Source of the DNA: Gammaproteobacteria bacterium
GTDB taxonomy: Bacteria; Pseudomonadota; Gammaproteobacteria; Arenicellales; UBA868
Direction: 5' to 3'
NCBI GenBank assembly: GCA_022450155.1
Contig: JAKUQR010000024.1
Location: forward strand, 1 to 44,669
Length of the DNA stretch: 44,669 nt
Shown in pieces: positions 9,022-19,077 of the stretch. The translations under genes and the position numbers were made by a program. Numbering within the stretch: the first letter of the stretch is position 1; every line of letters starts with the position of its first letter. Under the pieces are notes generated by a model. It was not told the origin of the DNA and made no database searches. It saw only the letters and a list, made by a program, of their open reading frames with translations.

Positions 9022-10269
9022 ATGATCCGGCCACTAGAACTGTTGATTGGGTTACGCTATACCCGGGCTAAAAGGCGCAATCATTTTATCTCCTTTATCT
9101 CGCTGACCTCGATTATCGGAATTGCGATCGGAGTATGGGCATTGATCACTGTTCTATCAATCATGAACGGCTTCGAAAGAGAACTAAGAGAAAGGATACT
9201 CTCCGTCGCATCACATGTGACTGTGAGTGGGCAGAACGGATGGCTTAATGAACAGGAAACAGTCAACCGCGAAATCAACAAACAAACGGAGATCCTGGCT
9301 TCGGCACCTTTTATTCTCGGTCAGGGCCTTTTGATGGGAGGTCGAATGGTCAAAGGTGCTTTGATTCGGGGCGTGCTGCCTGCACAGGAGGCTGGCGTTT
9401 CCAATTTGTCCGAGAACCTAAAACAAGGAAACTGGAATGCCCTCGAGTCTGGAAAATGGCAGATTGTTCTCGGATCCGAACTCGCCCGACAGCTTGGTGT
9501 TTCGGTGGGGCAGAAAGTAACTCTGGTTGCTCCGAAGGGTCAGATTACTCCAGCGGGGCTTTTACCCAGGCTTAAACGATTTACCGTTGCGGGAATCTTT
9601 GAACTCGGTATGTACGAGCACGATAGCGGTCTGGCGATTCTGCATCTAGATGACGCGAGTCGGCTATTCAAGACGGGGGCCTCAGTTAGCGGTTTGCGGT
9701 TGAAACTTCCGGACCTATACGACGCGCCCCGAATAAGAGATCAGCTTTCCAGAGCTCTGGGAGAGACGTACCGCGTAACTGACTGGACAATCCAGCACAT
9801 CAATCTTTTCCGGGCGATAAAAATAGAGCGGCGGGTGATGTTCATCATTTTGCTGCTGATCGTTGCTGTAGCTGCATTCAATATCGTGTCTACTCTGGTC
9901 ATGCTGGTGACTGATAAGCGCTCGGATATGGCTATTTTGCGAACCCTGGGATTGGGACCTCCTAGGGTGATGGCTATATTTATGATTCAGGGCACATTGA
10001 TCGGCCTTGTCGGGACACTTATCGGCGGTGTCTCGGGCGTAATAACAGCTTTAAATGTAGAAACGCTGGTTCCCTGGCTGGAAAGTATGTTTGGTGTCGA
10101 GTTCTTTCCGTCAAGCGTATACGTGATCACCGATTTTCCTGCCCAGCTGAAGTGGGAAGATGTCTATCAGATAATTTCTATTTCGTTTGTCTTGAGTGTG
10201 GTCGCAACGTTGTACCCTGCGTGGAGGGCTGCGAAAACTGATCCGGCTGAGGTATTGCGATATGAGTAA
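9022..10269 (+). CDS. lolC: lipoprotein-releasing ABC transporter permease (LolC/LolE/LolF type)
   Basis: A 415-residue MacB/FtsX-fold permease: one N-terminal helix (about 20-45), a periplasmic domain (about 50-265) and three C-terminal helices (about 270-300, 320-350, 375-405), ending in the conserved YPAWRAAKTDPAEVLRYE. With LolD it extracts lipoproteins from the inner membrane and hands them to LolA. Only one permease gene flanks lolD here, whereas E. coli has lolC and lolE. A homodimeric LolF-type arrangement, known in several other gammaproteobacteria, is likely unless a second copy lies elsewhere. Its stop overlaps the lolD start by 8 bases. Confidence 0.9.
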   Translation: MIRPLELLIGLRYTRAKRRNHFISFISLTSIIGIAIGVWALITVLSIMNGFERELRERILSVASHVTVSGQNGWLNEQETVNREINKQTEILASAPFILGQGLLMGGRMVKGALIRGVLPAQEAGVSNLSENLKQGNWNALESGKWQIVLGSELARQLGVSVGQKVTLVAPKGQITPAGLLPRLKRFTVAGIFELGMYEHDSGLAILHLDDASRLFKTGASVSGLRLKLPDLYDAPRIRDQLSRALGETYRVTDWTIQHINLFRAIKIERRVMFIILLLIVAVAAFNIVSTLVMLVTDKRSDMAILRTLGLGPPRVMAIFMIQGTLIGLVGTLIGGVSGVITALNVETLVPWLESMFGVEFFPSSVYVITDFPAQLKWEDVYQIISISFVLSVVATLYPAWRAAKTDPAEVLRYE

Positions 10270-10957
10270 CCTCACTAGCCCGATCCTGGAGTGTGTCGGG
10301 TTGTACAAATCGTTTACAGAGGCAGGCGCCCTGGTTCAAGTGCTTAGCGGCGTCAACCTGACTGTAGCGGCAGGTGAAACTGTTGCGATTGTCGGCACGT
10401 CGGGCAGCGGGAAGAGTACCTTTATGCACTTACTGGGTGGGCTGGACAAACCAACACAGGGCAGCGTTGAATTATGTGGCCAGTCACTGACTGGTCTGAG
10501 TGAAAAGGCTATCGGGTTGCTTCGGAACCGGTCGCTTGGATTTGTCTATCAGTTTCATCATCTCTTACCGGAGTTTTCCGCTCTGGAAAACGTTGCAATG
10601 CCGTTATTGATTCGTGGTGAAACTCACACTTCAGCGTTGTCTCATGCGTCACTGTTATTGGGAAAGGTGGGTTTAAAGGCACGAGAACATCATAAACCAA
10701 GCGAACTCTCTGGCGGAGAACGGCAGCGAACCGCTGTAGCCCGCGCGCTCGTTGGCCAACCCGACTGCGTCCTGGCCGACGAGCCAACAGGGAATCTTGA
10801 TTACGAGACAGCAAAGTCAGTTCAAGAGCTTTTTCTCACTCTCAATAATGAGTTTGGTACGAGTCTTGTCATGGCTACCCATGACCTTGGGTTAGCGCAG
10901 AAACTCGATCATACCTACAAATTGGCGAACGGAATCCTGCAGAAAATTTCTAGTTAG
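10262..10957 (+). CDS. lolD: lipoprotein-releasing ABC transporter ATP-binding protein
   Basis: About 231 residues from ATG 10262 (MSNLTSPILECVGLYKSF). Walker A is GTSGSGKST, the signature is LSGGERQR, Walker B ends VLADEPTGNLD, and the switch His is in ATHDL. It powers the inner-membrane Lol complex. An upstream ATG at 10196 would add 22 residues unlike the family and overlap lolC by 74 bases, so the 8-base overlap start is preferred. Confidence 0.93.
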   Translation: MSNLTSPILECVGLYKSFTEAGALVQVLSGVNLTVAAGETVAIVGTSGSGKSTFMHLLGGLDKPTQGSVELCGQSLTGLSEKAIGLLRNRSLGFVYQFHHLLPEFSALENVAMPLLIRGETHTSALSHASLLLGKVGLKAREHHKPSELSGGERQRTAVARALVGQPDCVLADEPTGNLDYETAKSVQELFLTLNNEFGTSLVMATHDLGLAQKLDHTYKLANGILQKISS

Positions 10958-11032
10958 GCGACAGCTTGATTGCTTACCGATATTCACTAGAATGTAAACA
11001 GCAAAGATCAAGGACGATATCAGCAGGCAAGG

Positions 11033-13372
11033 ATGCCTCGAATTTTTACCATTGCATTGGGCTATACAGCCGGCGCGCTGCTTATTCACCTGTGCGCTAC
11101 AGTGACAGACCTCTTGTGGGCTTGTTGTGTAGTCTGTTTATTCCTAGTTGTAACAAGACGATGGTCTCGTTATCTGATTTGTATTGGTTTCGGTATTTTG
11201 TGGGCCACAGCCTATGTGCAATACCAACTCGATAAACGTCCCGATGCTCAATTCTTAAACCAGCCAGTTACAGCTGTCGGAGTAATAGACAGTATCCCGA
11301 TTGTTAGAGCGAATCACACACAATTCGACTTTAATCTCGACCGCCTGACTGTTGGGACAGTCACAGGAGCCAGTCGGAGTAAGGTTCGCCTGCGATGGTA
11401 TGGCGATCGACCGTTACTCGAGCCAGGGCAGAGGTGGCAGCTACAGATTAAGCTAAAGCCTGTTCGTGGGTATCGTAACGCAGGTACCCATGATCGGGAG
11501 TTGTTCTATTTCAGAAATCACATTCAGGCAACAGGTTATGTGTATAAAACAACCCCACTCCTGTTGGGAAAAGATGACTCATGGGACATTGTCCTGTTTC
11601 TCCGTCATCGTCTCCGGCTAAAGATTCAAGAAGCATTGGGAGGACAGCCCAGTCTAGGCATTATCTCGGCACTTGCTATTGGCGAGCGTTCAGGGATTTC
11701 CGCGGAACAATGGGAGATATTTCGAATGTCCGGCATAGGGCATTTGATGGCGATTTCTGGTTTGCACGTCGGTCTTGCGAGTCTTTTTGGTTGCCTCTTT
11801 ATTAGATTACTATGGTGTGTAGGTCTGTTGTCGAGCGTAAAGACTCCACGCTCGCACCTGGTATCAGCGGGAGGCTTTCTGTTCGGGTTGGCTTATGCAG
11901 CTTTATCAGGTTTCCCACTCCCCACGGTAAGGGCGTTGACGATGTTATCGACGTATACAATTGTAGGTGCCTTGGCTAACCGGCTCCATCGACCTGAAGT
12001 ATTCCTTGGGCTTGCTATGCTAGCGGTGGGCATACTGAATCCAATAGACGTGAGTTCCGCTGGGTTCTGGTTGTCCTTTGTGGCGGTATGGATAATCTTC
12101 CGTACGCATAAAGTTTATCGCGATAAATATCCGACATTGGGTCGCCCATCAACGGGTAGCGGGTCTATTAGGTGGGCGGTTCGCGATTACGTATTCACCT
12201 TATGTGTTATCCAACTTGCTTTGTTTATTGGTTTGCTGCCCCTGCAGGCTCTGTTTTTTGGAAATATCTCTTTCGTCTCACCTTTTGTAAATCTGTTTTA
12301 TGTCCCACTGTTTGGGCTGTTGGTTGTACCACTGGTTCTGAGTGGCTGCTTTGCCTTGGTCTTTATTGATGAGTCGATTGGTGGAGGACTGTTAGTCGCC
12401 AGTGGCTGGCTGGTAACCCGGCTCATGGAGCCGCTGGCCGAACTTGATCAGTTCTATTTTTCGACTCTCGATCTGTCGAATAACCATCAACAACTCATCG
12501 TTCTGGGAATGTTGGTAGGCACGGGCATGTATGTAAAAAAGCTTCGTCTAATCCTTGTCATAATTGTAACGGTGATTCTATTGGCCAGCTCAACGCTCGC
12601 TTCTGTCCTTGGAGATCGTGAAGTACGGATGCGTGTCTTAGACATTGGTCAGGGGCTGGCGGTGCTGATTCAAACACGTGATCACGCCATGTTGTTTGAT
12701 ACCGGGCCAAGCTTTGGACAGTTCAGTACAGGGGAGCGAGTGTTATTACCCGTACTCAGGCGATACGGGGTCACCCGGTTGGATCGGATAATTATTAGCC
12801 ACGTAGCGTCAGACCATGCGGGAGGACTGGAGGCTATATCAGTGAACGTGGCTGTGGACGATGTTCTGTCCGGGGAAGCTGAGAGACTCAAGGGTAGCCG
12901 ACGATGTCGCCCTGGAGAGACCTGGTTCTGGAATGAAGTCGAATTCCGGATTTTGTGGCCTGCTGGTAAAGCTCGTCTGTCCTCCAACAATCGATCCTGC
13001 GTTGTCCAGGTCATTGCCGGTAATGGACGCATTCTCCTGACTGGGGACATCGAGGTCAAAGCTGAACAGGCTCTAGTCAGAGCCTACGGAACCGAATTAC
13101 AGTCCTCGGTGCTGGTAGTCCCGCACCATGGATCGAACACCTCATCTACACTATCTTTTCTGGCTACTGTGCGACCGGAAATTGCGGTTGTGAGTGCAGG
13201 CTCGCATAATCGCTATGGACATCCCAGCCCAGAGGTAGTCGACCGATATAAACGACTGGGCATCCGCTGGCTTAATACCACGCGATACGGAGAGATCATT
13301 GTCAAAAGTGGTGACAAGGGAAACACGGTCCGTACCTGGAGCCAACATCAACGACGTTTCTGGCACGATTAA
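11033..13372 (+). CDS. comEC: DNA internalization protein ComEC/Rec2
   Basis: A 779-residue polytopic membrane protein. An N-terminal DUF4131-like segment is followed by the competence domain with many helices (about 230-500, including SGIGHLMAISGLHVGL) and a C-terminal metallo-beta-lactamase domain (LDIGQGLAVLI, SHVASDHAGG, VVPHHGSNTSS). It is the inner-membrane channel, and in many species the nuclease, for single-stranded DNA uptake in natural transformation. Its place between lolD and exbB matches Pseudomonas. Other competence genes are not in the window. Confidence 0.92.
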   Translation: MPRIFTIALGYTAGALLIHLCATVTDLLWACCVVCLFLVVTRRWSRYLICIGFGILWATAYVQYQLDKRPDAQFLNQPVTAVGVIDSIPIVRANHTQFDFNLDRLTVGTVTGASRSKVRLRWYGDRPLLEPGQRWQLQIKLKPVRGYRNAGTHDRELFYFRNHIQATGYVYKTTPLLLGKDDSWDIVLFLRHRLRLKIQEALGGQPSLGIISALAIGERSGISAEQWEIFRMSGIGHLMAISGLHVGLASLFGCLFIRLLWCVGLLSSVKTPRSHLVSAGGFLFGLAYAALSGFPLPTVRALTMLSTYTIVGALANRLHRPEVFLGLAMLAVGILNPIDVSSAGFWLSFVAVWIIFRTHKVYRDKYPTLGRPSTGSGSIRWAVRDYVFTLCVIQLALFIGLLPLQALFFGNISFVSPFVNLFYVPLFGLLVVPLVLSGCFALVFIDESIGGGLLVASGWLVTRLMEPLAELDQFYFSTLDLSNNHQQLIVLGMLVGTGMYVKKLRLILVIIVTVILLASSTLASVLGDREVRMRVLDIGQGLAVLIQTRDHAMLFDTGPSFGQFSTGERVLLPVLRRYGVTRLDRIIISHVASDHAGGLEAISVNVAVDDVLSGEAERLKGSRRCRPGETWFWNEVEFRILWPAGKARLSSNNRSCVVQVIAGNGRILLTGDIEVKAEQALVRAYGTELQSSVLVVPHHGSNTSSTLSFLATVRPEIAVVSAGSHNRYGHPSPEVVDRYKRLGIRWLNTTRYGEIIVKSGDKGNTVRTWSQHQRRFWHD

Positions 13373-13463
13373 TAGCAAACTCACCTAGATACTCCGAGTG
13401 AGCACGTAATTGTCGGTAGAATCAGAACCAGCACAGTAAATCAGGACGCGAGAGGTCCATTGG

Positions 13464-14075
13464 ATGTTCGAACTAATTCGTAGCGGCGGGTGGTTAATGG
13501 TACCGATCATTTTGTGTTCGGTGATCTCTGTTGCCATCATTATCGAACGGTTATGGACTTTGAAGAAAGACAGTGTTGCACCCACTGACCTGGTTAGCGA
13601 CATTGAGCACCTGCTGGAGCAACATCAACTAACCGATGACAGGCTTGAGGAGCTCGAACAGAGTTCGTATCTTGGTCGGATCCTCGTCGCAGGGTTGTCG
13701 TTTTCTAATCAGGTACCTACCGATATTCACAGAGCCATCGAGGAGGCCGGTCGGCACGTGGTCCATGAACTTGAAAAATACCTCAATGCGTTAGGCACAA
13801 TAGCCGCTATAACGCCCCTGTTAGGGCTGCTTGGAACGGTGATTGGGATGATCAAGGTGTTTGCCGCAATTACTGCGGTCGGTGTCGGTAACCCCCAGGT
13901 TTTGGCGGGGGGCATCTCAGAAGCGTTGATCACAACCGCGGCAGGTTTATCGGTTGGTATACCAAGTCTCATGTTCCACCGCTATTTCAAGGGAAAAATT
14001 AATGAACTCACTGTCGATATGGAGCAACATGCTTTACGACTGTTGAACCTGATGCAAGGGGGACGGAAGTTGTGA
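13464..14075 (+). CDS. exbB: ExbB/TolQ-family proton channel protein
   Basis: A 203-residue protein with three membrane segments (about 8-28, 105-135, 148-172), the last two in the conserved IAAITPLLGLLGTVIGMI and LITTAAGLSVGIP regions of MotA/TolQ/ExbB channels. With ExbD it energises outer-membrane processes using the proton gradient. The exbD GTG overlaps its stop by 4 bases, indicating translational coupling. Being embedded before msbA and lpxK, it may serve envelope transport rather than TonB-linked iron uptake; no tonB is adjacent. Confidence 0.88.
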   Translation: MFELIRSGGWLMVPIILCSVISVAIIIERLWTLKKDSVAPTDLVSDIEHLLEQHQLTDDRLEELEQSSYLGRILVAGLSFSNQVPTDIHRAIEEAGRHVVHELEKYLNALGTIAAITPLLGLLGTVIGMIKVFAAITAVGVGNPQVLAGGISEALITTAAGLSVGIPSLMFHRYFKGKINELTVDMEQHALRLLNLMQGGRKL

Positions 14076-14506
14076 GATTCTCCCAGCACCGTGAAGAAGA
14101 AGTCGGCATCAGTCTAACGCCGTTGATTGATGTTGTATTCCTGCTGTTGATCTTTTTCATGGTTTCGACGACCTTTTCCAAGGAATCTCAGTTGAATCTG
14201 CGGTTGCCCACCAGCGACCTTCCCTTAGAGACAACGCTGGAGGAAGAGGTGATTGTCATCAGTATCTCAGAACAGGGCCAATATGCATTAAAGCGCGGGA
14301 GCGATCCGTCTCCCAGGATGTTTAACGGTAATGGTGCAGGGGAGTTGTCCGAGCAGTTGTTAGCCCTTGTCACAGGCTGGAAGGATCCGGTCGTTATCAT
14401 TCGTGCAGACCGTATGGCAACCCATCAGTCGGTCATGACTGCATTGGATGCTGCTCAGCGAGCTGGCCTTCTTAGGCTGACCTTTTCACTGCAGAAACAA
14501 CTTTAA
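14072..14506 (+). CDS. exbD: ExbD/TolR-family protein
   Basis: A 144-residue protein with a short cytoplasmic N-terminus, one membrane helix carrying the essential aspartate (LTPLIDVVFLLLIFFM, Asp20) and a periplasmic domain. Partner of the preceding ExbB. The start is GTG at 14072, inside the exbB stop region. The exbB-exbD-msbA-lpxK-kdsB order is seen in other gammaproteobacteria. Confidence 0.9.
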   Translation: MRFSQHREEEVGISLTPLIDVVFLLLIFFMVSTTFSKESQLNLRLPTSDLPLETTLEEEVIVISISEQGQYALKRGSDPSPRMFNGNGAGELSEQLLALVTGWKDPVVIIRADRMATHQSVMTALDAAQRAGLLRLTFSLQKQL

Positions 14507-14528
14507 GTATCCCAACTCGGTTAACCCA

Positions 14529-16283
14529 TTGAGCAGTCTGCGTATATTTCAGCGACTGCTTGGTTATGTCTGGCCCTATCGACTGGTATTTGTGCTGAGC
14601 ATAGTCGGCATGGTTTTGGTTGCTGCTGCGGAGACAGGGTTTGCAGCACTTCTGAAACCGATTATGGACGGCGGATTTGTCGAACGCGATGCAGCCATTA
14701 TCAAGTGGGCGCCAGGCATGCTGATTGTCGTGTTTCTGGTACGTTCGTTCGGATCTTTTGCGGATCAGTACTGTATATCCAGAGTTGCCCGTTATGTTGT
14801 CTATGACTTAAGGGCTTTGATGTTCGATCGCATGATCCGACTGCCAAGTCGATATTTTGATCAGCATCCATCGTCACTTCTGGTATCTAAACTTGTTTAT
14901 GATGTTGAGCAAGTTGCAGTAGCTAGTTCCATGGCAATACGGATATTTATCAAGGACAGTATTTTGTGTATTGGGTTACTGAGCTGGATGTCATATCTGA
15001 GCTGGCAACTCACACTGGTGTTTCTTGTTGTCACACCGATTGCCGCATTCATAATGCAAAAAGCAAGCCGACGATTCAGGAAGACAAGTGAAGCCATCCA
15101 GCGGTCAATGGGTTGGATAACTCATTCGGCGAAAGAAGCATTCCAAGGGCACCGCGTTGTCAAAGCCTATGGTAGTTACGACCATGAAAATCAAAGATTT
15201 GAACAGGCAAATCGTGACAACAGGACGCAGTCTATGCGCAAAGCTCTGGTAGCATCGGTCAGTGTTCCGCTGTTGATATTTTTCGCCAGTGTAACTGTGG
15301 CGGTCATTATTTATCTTTCAATGAGTGGAGTCATCAAGTCGCTTGTCAGTCCGGGTACTTTTGTTTCCTATCTTGGTGCGATCCTGCTGTTAATGGGTCC
15401 AATCAAGCGGCTAGCCCGGGTAAACGAACACCTCCAGACCGGTGTAGCGGCAGCCGAAAGTGTCTTTGGGGTACTCGACAAATCGATTGAAGAAACTGGC
15501 GGCAGCAAGATTACTGACACAATCGTCGGAGACATCGAATTCAAGAATGTCACGTTTCAGTACGAAATGACTGACGACAGTGCATTGAAGGAGGTCTCGT
15601 TTCGAATCAACCGCGGTGAGACCGTAGCGCTTGTCGGCGCTTCGGGCAGTGGCAAGACAAGCATTGCCTCTCTACTGCTCGGATTTTATCGGGCTCAGCA
15701 AGGCGAAATACTGATCGATGGGACACCAATAGAAGACTATCAAATTGACTTTTTACGTTCCCAAATCGGTTTTGCATCACAAGAGGCAGTGTTGTTTGAC
15801 GGCTCGATTGAAAGCAACGTGGCTTACTCGGCGGCTCAGATTGATAAGAAGATGCTTGCCGATGTGGTCGAAGCATCCAGAATATCGACCTTTTCTGAAA
15901 AGTTGCCGAATTCACTGAAAACGGCTATTGGGGAACAGGGTATTAGGCTTTCCGGCGGGCAAAGGCAGCGGCTGACCATCGCCCGAGCGCTCTACAGGTG
16001 TGCGCCGATTCTTATTATGGATGAAGCAACCTCTGCACTGGATAACGTTTCTGAGAGCAAGGTGAAGGAAGGCATCAAGACACTCTCGGCTGAACGAACA
16101 GTGCTGATAATTGCGCACCGCTTAAGTACGGTGGTCGAGGCTGACCGGATACTTGTTTTGCAGGACGGCAGACTCGTGGAACAGGGCACACATCCGCAGT
16201 TGCTGGAAATGGATGGTCATTATGCCGAACTGCATTTCCGCCAGGAGAGAGGGGAGCTTCAGAGCACGGATCACAATGCCTGA
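14529..16283 (+). CDS. msbA: lipid A export ABC transporter, ATP-binding/permease
   Basis: A 584-residue half-transporter: six membrane helices (about 15-310) and a nucleotide-binding domain with Walker A GASGSGKTS, signature LSGGQRQR, Walker B ILIMDEATSALD and switch His (IIAHRLS). It flips lipid A-core across the inner membrane. The start is TTG (14529), 22 bases after exbD. The stop overlaps the lpxK start in TGATG, the usual msbA-lpxK arrangement. Confidence 0.93.
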   Translation: MSSLRIFQRLLGYVWPYRLVFVLSIVGMVLVAAAETGFAALLKPIMDGGFVERDAAIIKWAPGMLIVVFLVRSFGSFADQYCISRVARYVVYDLRALMFDRMIRLPSRYFDQHPSSLLVSKLVYDVEQVAVASSMAIRIFIKDSILCIGLLSWMSYLSWQLTLVFLVVTPIAAFIMQKASRRFRKTSEAIQRSMGWITHSAKEAFQGHRVVKAYGSYDHENQRFEQANRDNRTQSMRKALVASVSVPLLIFFASVTVAVIIYLSMSGVIKSLVSPGTFVSYLGAILLLMGPIKRLARVNEHLQTGVAAAESVFGVLDKSIEETGGSKITDTIVGDIEFKNVTFQYEMTDDSALKEVSFRINRGETVALVGASGSGKTSIASLLLGFYRAQQGEILIDGTPIEDYQIDFLRSQIGFASQEAVLFDGSIESNVAYSAAQIDKKMLADVVEASRISTFSEKLPNSLKTAIGEQGIRLSGGQRQRLTIARALYRCAPILIMDEATSALDNVSESKVKEGIKTLSAERTVLIIAHRLSTVVEADRILVLQDGRLVEQGTHPQLLEMDGHYAELHFRQERGELQSTDHNA

Positions 16284-17275
16284 TGGGCGCAGTCGCCAAA
16301 TTGTTACTTAGGTCCTGGTACACCCCGACGTGGGTTACGCCGCTGTTCATACCTGTGAGTGTTCTTTATCGGGCTTTCATGGCGGTTCGAGGGCTGTTGT
16401 ACCAATCAGGCGTATTTAAGATCCAAGATTTCGATGTACCCATTATTGTGGTCGGTAACCTGACTGTTGGTGGTACGGGTAAGACACCGCTGCTCATTCA
16501 CCTCTCAAAGGAGTTGATGGCGCACGGATTCAAACCTGGAGTAGTGAGCCGAGGTTACGGAACTAAAGGACCCTATCCGGTCCAGGTTACCTCAAATACG
16601 GACGTATTGCGCAGTGGCGATGAACCACTGCTGATCGCCCGTAGCCTCGACGTACCGGTTGTAGTAGATCCGGATCGCGTGAATGCGGTAAGGGAAATCC
16701 TAAAAACAGGATCCGTAGATATTGTTCTGTCAGACGATGGTCTCCAGCACACTCGGCTAGGGCGCCAACTGGAGATAGTGGTCATCGATGGTAAGCGTGG
16801 ACTCGGTAACGGCCTACTACTGCCTGCCGGTCCGCTGCGAGAGCCCCCAAAGCGGCTAAACACCGTCAATGTTGTGGTACGCCATGGAGGCACCCCCAAG
16901 CCCGGTGAATCTTCCCTGGAGACGAGTTTAGGGGCTGTGGTCAATATCAACGACGGGCGAGAATCGACTCTGGCATCTTTTGAAGGAAAACAATGTGTGG
17001 TCATAACCGCTATCGCGAACCCCGATAGATTTTTTCAGCAGCTGTCGGATGAAGGTCTCCAGTTCGAGTGCGTTGAATTTTCCGATCATTATTACTTTTC
17101 TTTCAAAGATCTGAAAAGATACCAAAACTCAACCGTCCTGATGACAGAAAAGGATGCTGTGAAATGTCAAGTTCTGGCCGGACCAGACTGGTGGCAGGTG
17201 GGTCAGAACGTCAGGACTGGCGGTCAGGTTGTTGAAACGGTGCTTCAAGTCGCAAAAGCCGGATCGATCGTATGA
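16283..17275 (+). CDS. lpxK: tetraacyldisaccharide 4'-kinase
   Basis: A 330-residue protein with an N-terminal membrane-proximal segment and the family P-loop NLTVGGTGKTPLL (about residue 55). The DDGLQH segment (about residue 150) and GPLREP are conserved LpxK motifs. It phosphorylates the 4' position of the lipid A precursor to lipid IVA at the inner membrane. Translationally coupled at both ends: TGATG with msbA and ATGA with kdsB. Confidence 0.94.
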   Translation: MGAVAKLLLRSWYTPTWVTPLFIPVSVLYRAFMAVRGLLYQSGVFKIQDFDVPIIVVGNLTVGGTGKTPLLIHLSKELMAHGFKPGVVSRGYGTKGPYPVQVTSNTDVLRSGDEPLLIARSLDVPVVVDPDRVNAVREILKTGSVDIVLSDDGLQHTRLGRQLEIVVIDGKRGLGNGLLLPAGPLREPPKRLNTVNVVVRHGGTPKPGESSLETSLGAVVNINDGRESTLASFEGKQCVVITAIANPDRFFQQLSDEGLQFECVEFSDHYYFSFKDLKRYQNSTVLMTEKDAVKCQVLAGPDWWQVGQNVRTGGQVVETVLQVAKAGSIV

Positions 17276-18060
17276 GTTTTTCCTATCATATTGTGATTCC
17301 AGCCCGCTTCGATTCGCAAAGACTGCCTGGAAAACCGTTGCTCGATATCGCAGGGAAACCCCTTATCCAGCGGGTTTACGAATGCGCGCAACAAAGCGAC
17401 GCTGACTCGATTACCGTTGCTACTGATAACCAGGAGATCTTTGACAGGGTAGAGGCCTTCAGGGGCGTGGTTTACATGACCCGTAAGGATCACCTGAGTG
17501 GTACAGACCGCGTTGCAGAGGCAACACAGCTGTTGGGCTTAGCTGAGGATGCCCTTGTGCTCAATCTTCAGGGAGATGAACCCCTGATATCGCCTGTTTT
17601 GATCAATCAGGTAGCACAGGCCCTGGTCAACGCACCTGACGTCATGATCTCCAGCGCCTGTTGCCCGATCGAATCTCTAGCAGAGTACCAGGATCCTAAT
17701 GTTGTGAAAGTCGTCCGAAATCAACGGCGACTTGCTGCGTATTTTTCAAGGGCACCGATCCCTTGGATACGCGATGAAGGATCTTCAGATCGCTCGGGTA
17801 TGCGTTGGTCAGATGCCTATCGGCACTTGGGCATTTACGCCTATCGTGTGGGTTACCTCACCCGATTTTGTGAACTGCCACCTGCACCTACAGAACTGAC
17901 CGAAAAACTAGAACAGCTCAGAGCGCTGTGGTATGGCGACGCCATAATGGTGTGTGACGCAAAAGAGATTCCGGGACCGGGGGTAGACACCGCGCAGGAT
18001 CTTCGCCGAGTTGTCGAGTATTTCGAGTCACTGCCAGCGCAGATTGATAAAAACGACTGA
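17272..18060 (+). CDS. kdsB: CMP-KDO synthetase (3-deoxy-manno-octulosonate cytidylyltransferase)
   Basis: A 262-residue nucleotidyltransferase. It shows the N-terminal IPARFDSQRLPGKPL loop, ATDNQEI and NLQGDEPL motifs of KdsB. It makes CMP-KDO for the inner core of LPS. Its ATG overlaps the lpxK stop by 4 bases. The small Trm112-like gene found between lpxK and kdsB in Pseudomonas is absent here. Confidence 0.95.
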   Translation: MSFSYHIVIPARFDSQRLPGKPLLDIAGKPLIQRVYECAQQSDADSITVATDNQEIFDRVEAFRGVVYMTRKDHLSGTDRVAEATQLLGLAEDALVLNLQGDEPLISPVLINQVAQALVNAPDVMISSACCPIESLAEYQDPNVVKVVRNQRRLAAYFSRAPIPWIRDEGSSDRSGMRWSDAYRHLGIYAYRVGYLTRFCELPPAPTELTEKLEQLRALWYGDAIMVCDAKEIPGPGVDTAQDLRRVVEYFESLPAQIDKND

Positions 18061-18065
18061 TTGAC

Positions 18066-19073
18066 ATGGTGATGGGGCCACTCATGGTGGGTGTGGAAGG
18101 GCAATCTTTGTCGGCCCAAGAGAACGACTGGCTGGCACACCCATCAGTAGGGGGAGTAATCCTTTTTAGTCGCAATTATGATTGCCCAGCGCAACTCACT
18201 GATCTCGTAAGCAGTATAAAGGCCATCAAATCACCGAAGTTGCTGGTTGCAGTGGATCAAGAGGGGGGGCGGGTTCAAAGGTTTGTGGTTGGGTTTACCC
18301 CTTTGCCACCGCAACATCAAATTGGTGTGCGTTTCGACAACGATCCCACCGGCGCCGAGGAACTTGCTTGGATTCTTGGACGGGTGATGGGTTTCGAATT
18401 AAGAGCAGCCAACATTGATATCAGCTTTGCACCGGTGGTTGACTTATATAGACGCGACAGCAGTGCTATCGGCGACCGCGCGTTTCATTCGGATCCAGAT
18501 GTGGTAATCCGCTTAGCGGGTCGCTTATGTCGCGGTATGCGGACCTCCGGGATCACATCGATCGCCAAGCATTATCCGGGCCATGGAGGCGTCACAGCTG
18601 ATTCTCACGTTACACTACCGCTAGATCCCAGGTCGATCGAGGCAATCAGTACCACTGATTTGAAGCCATACAGTGCTTATCGGGAAGTCGGTTTTAAGGG
18701 CTTGCTGACCTGTCATGTGATGTATCCAGCGATTGATAATCAACCGGCTACGTTTTCTACTCGATGGATTCAAGAGATTCTTCGCAATGACCTGAAATTT
18801 TCAGCCGCTGTATTCAGTGACGACCTAAATATGGCCGCCGCTCGCTCGATCGAGGATATCCACACACGCGTTTTATGCGCGCTTGCAGCCGGTTGCGACA
18901 TGGTTCTGTTGTGCAACAACACGGCAGATATGGATGCTGTGCTGGAACGAGCCCCATGCCATGTTTCCTCAAACAGTAGATTAAGGCTTGAAGCCCTCTA
19001 CGGATCGGAGCCGAAGAGTTCGACTCAGAACGAAATTGCAGACTGGCGTGGTCGCCTTGTCAATCTGGACTGA
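18066..19073 (+). CDS. nagZ: beta-N-acetylhexosaminidase (peptidoglycan recycling)
   Basis: A 335-residue family-3 glycosidase. VGGVILFSRNY, KHYPGHGGVTADSHV (with the catalytic loop His) and FSDDLNM (nucleophile Asp) identify NagZ. It removes GlcNAc from anhydromuropeptides in the cytoplasm. The start is ATG 18066 or, equally plausible, ATG 18072 (MGPLMV, as in E. coli). It follows kdsB by 5 bases and converges on efp with a 4-base gap. Confidence 0.92.
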   Translation: MVMGPLMVGVEGQSLSAQENDWLAHPSVGGVILFSRNYDCPAQLTDLVSSIKAIKSPKLLVAVDQEGGRVQRFVVGFTPLPPQHQIGVRFDNDPTGAEELAWILGRVMGFELRAANIDISFAPVVDLYRRDSSAIGDRAFHSDPDVVIRLAGRLCRGMRTSGITSIAKHYPGHGGVTADSHVTLPLDPRSIEAISTTDLKPYSAYREVGFKGLLTCHVMYPAIDNQPATFSTRWIQEILRNDLKFSAAVFSDDLNMAAARSIEDIHTRVLCALAAGCDMVLLCNNTADMDAVLERAPCHVSSNSRLRLEALYGSEPKSSTQNEIADWRGRLVNLD

Positions 19074-19077
19074 GCTT

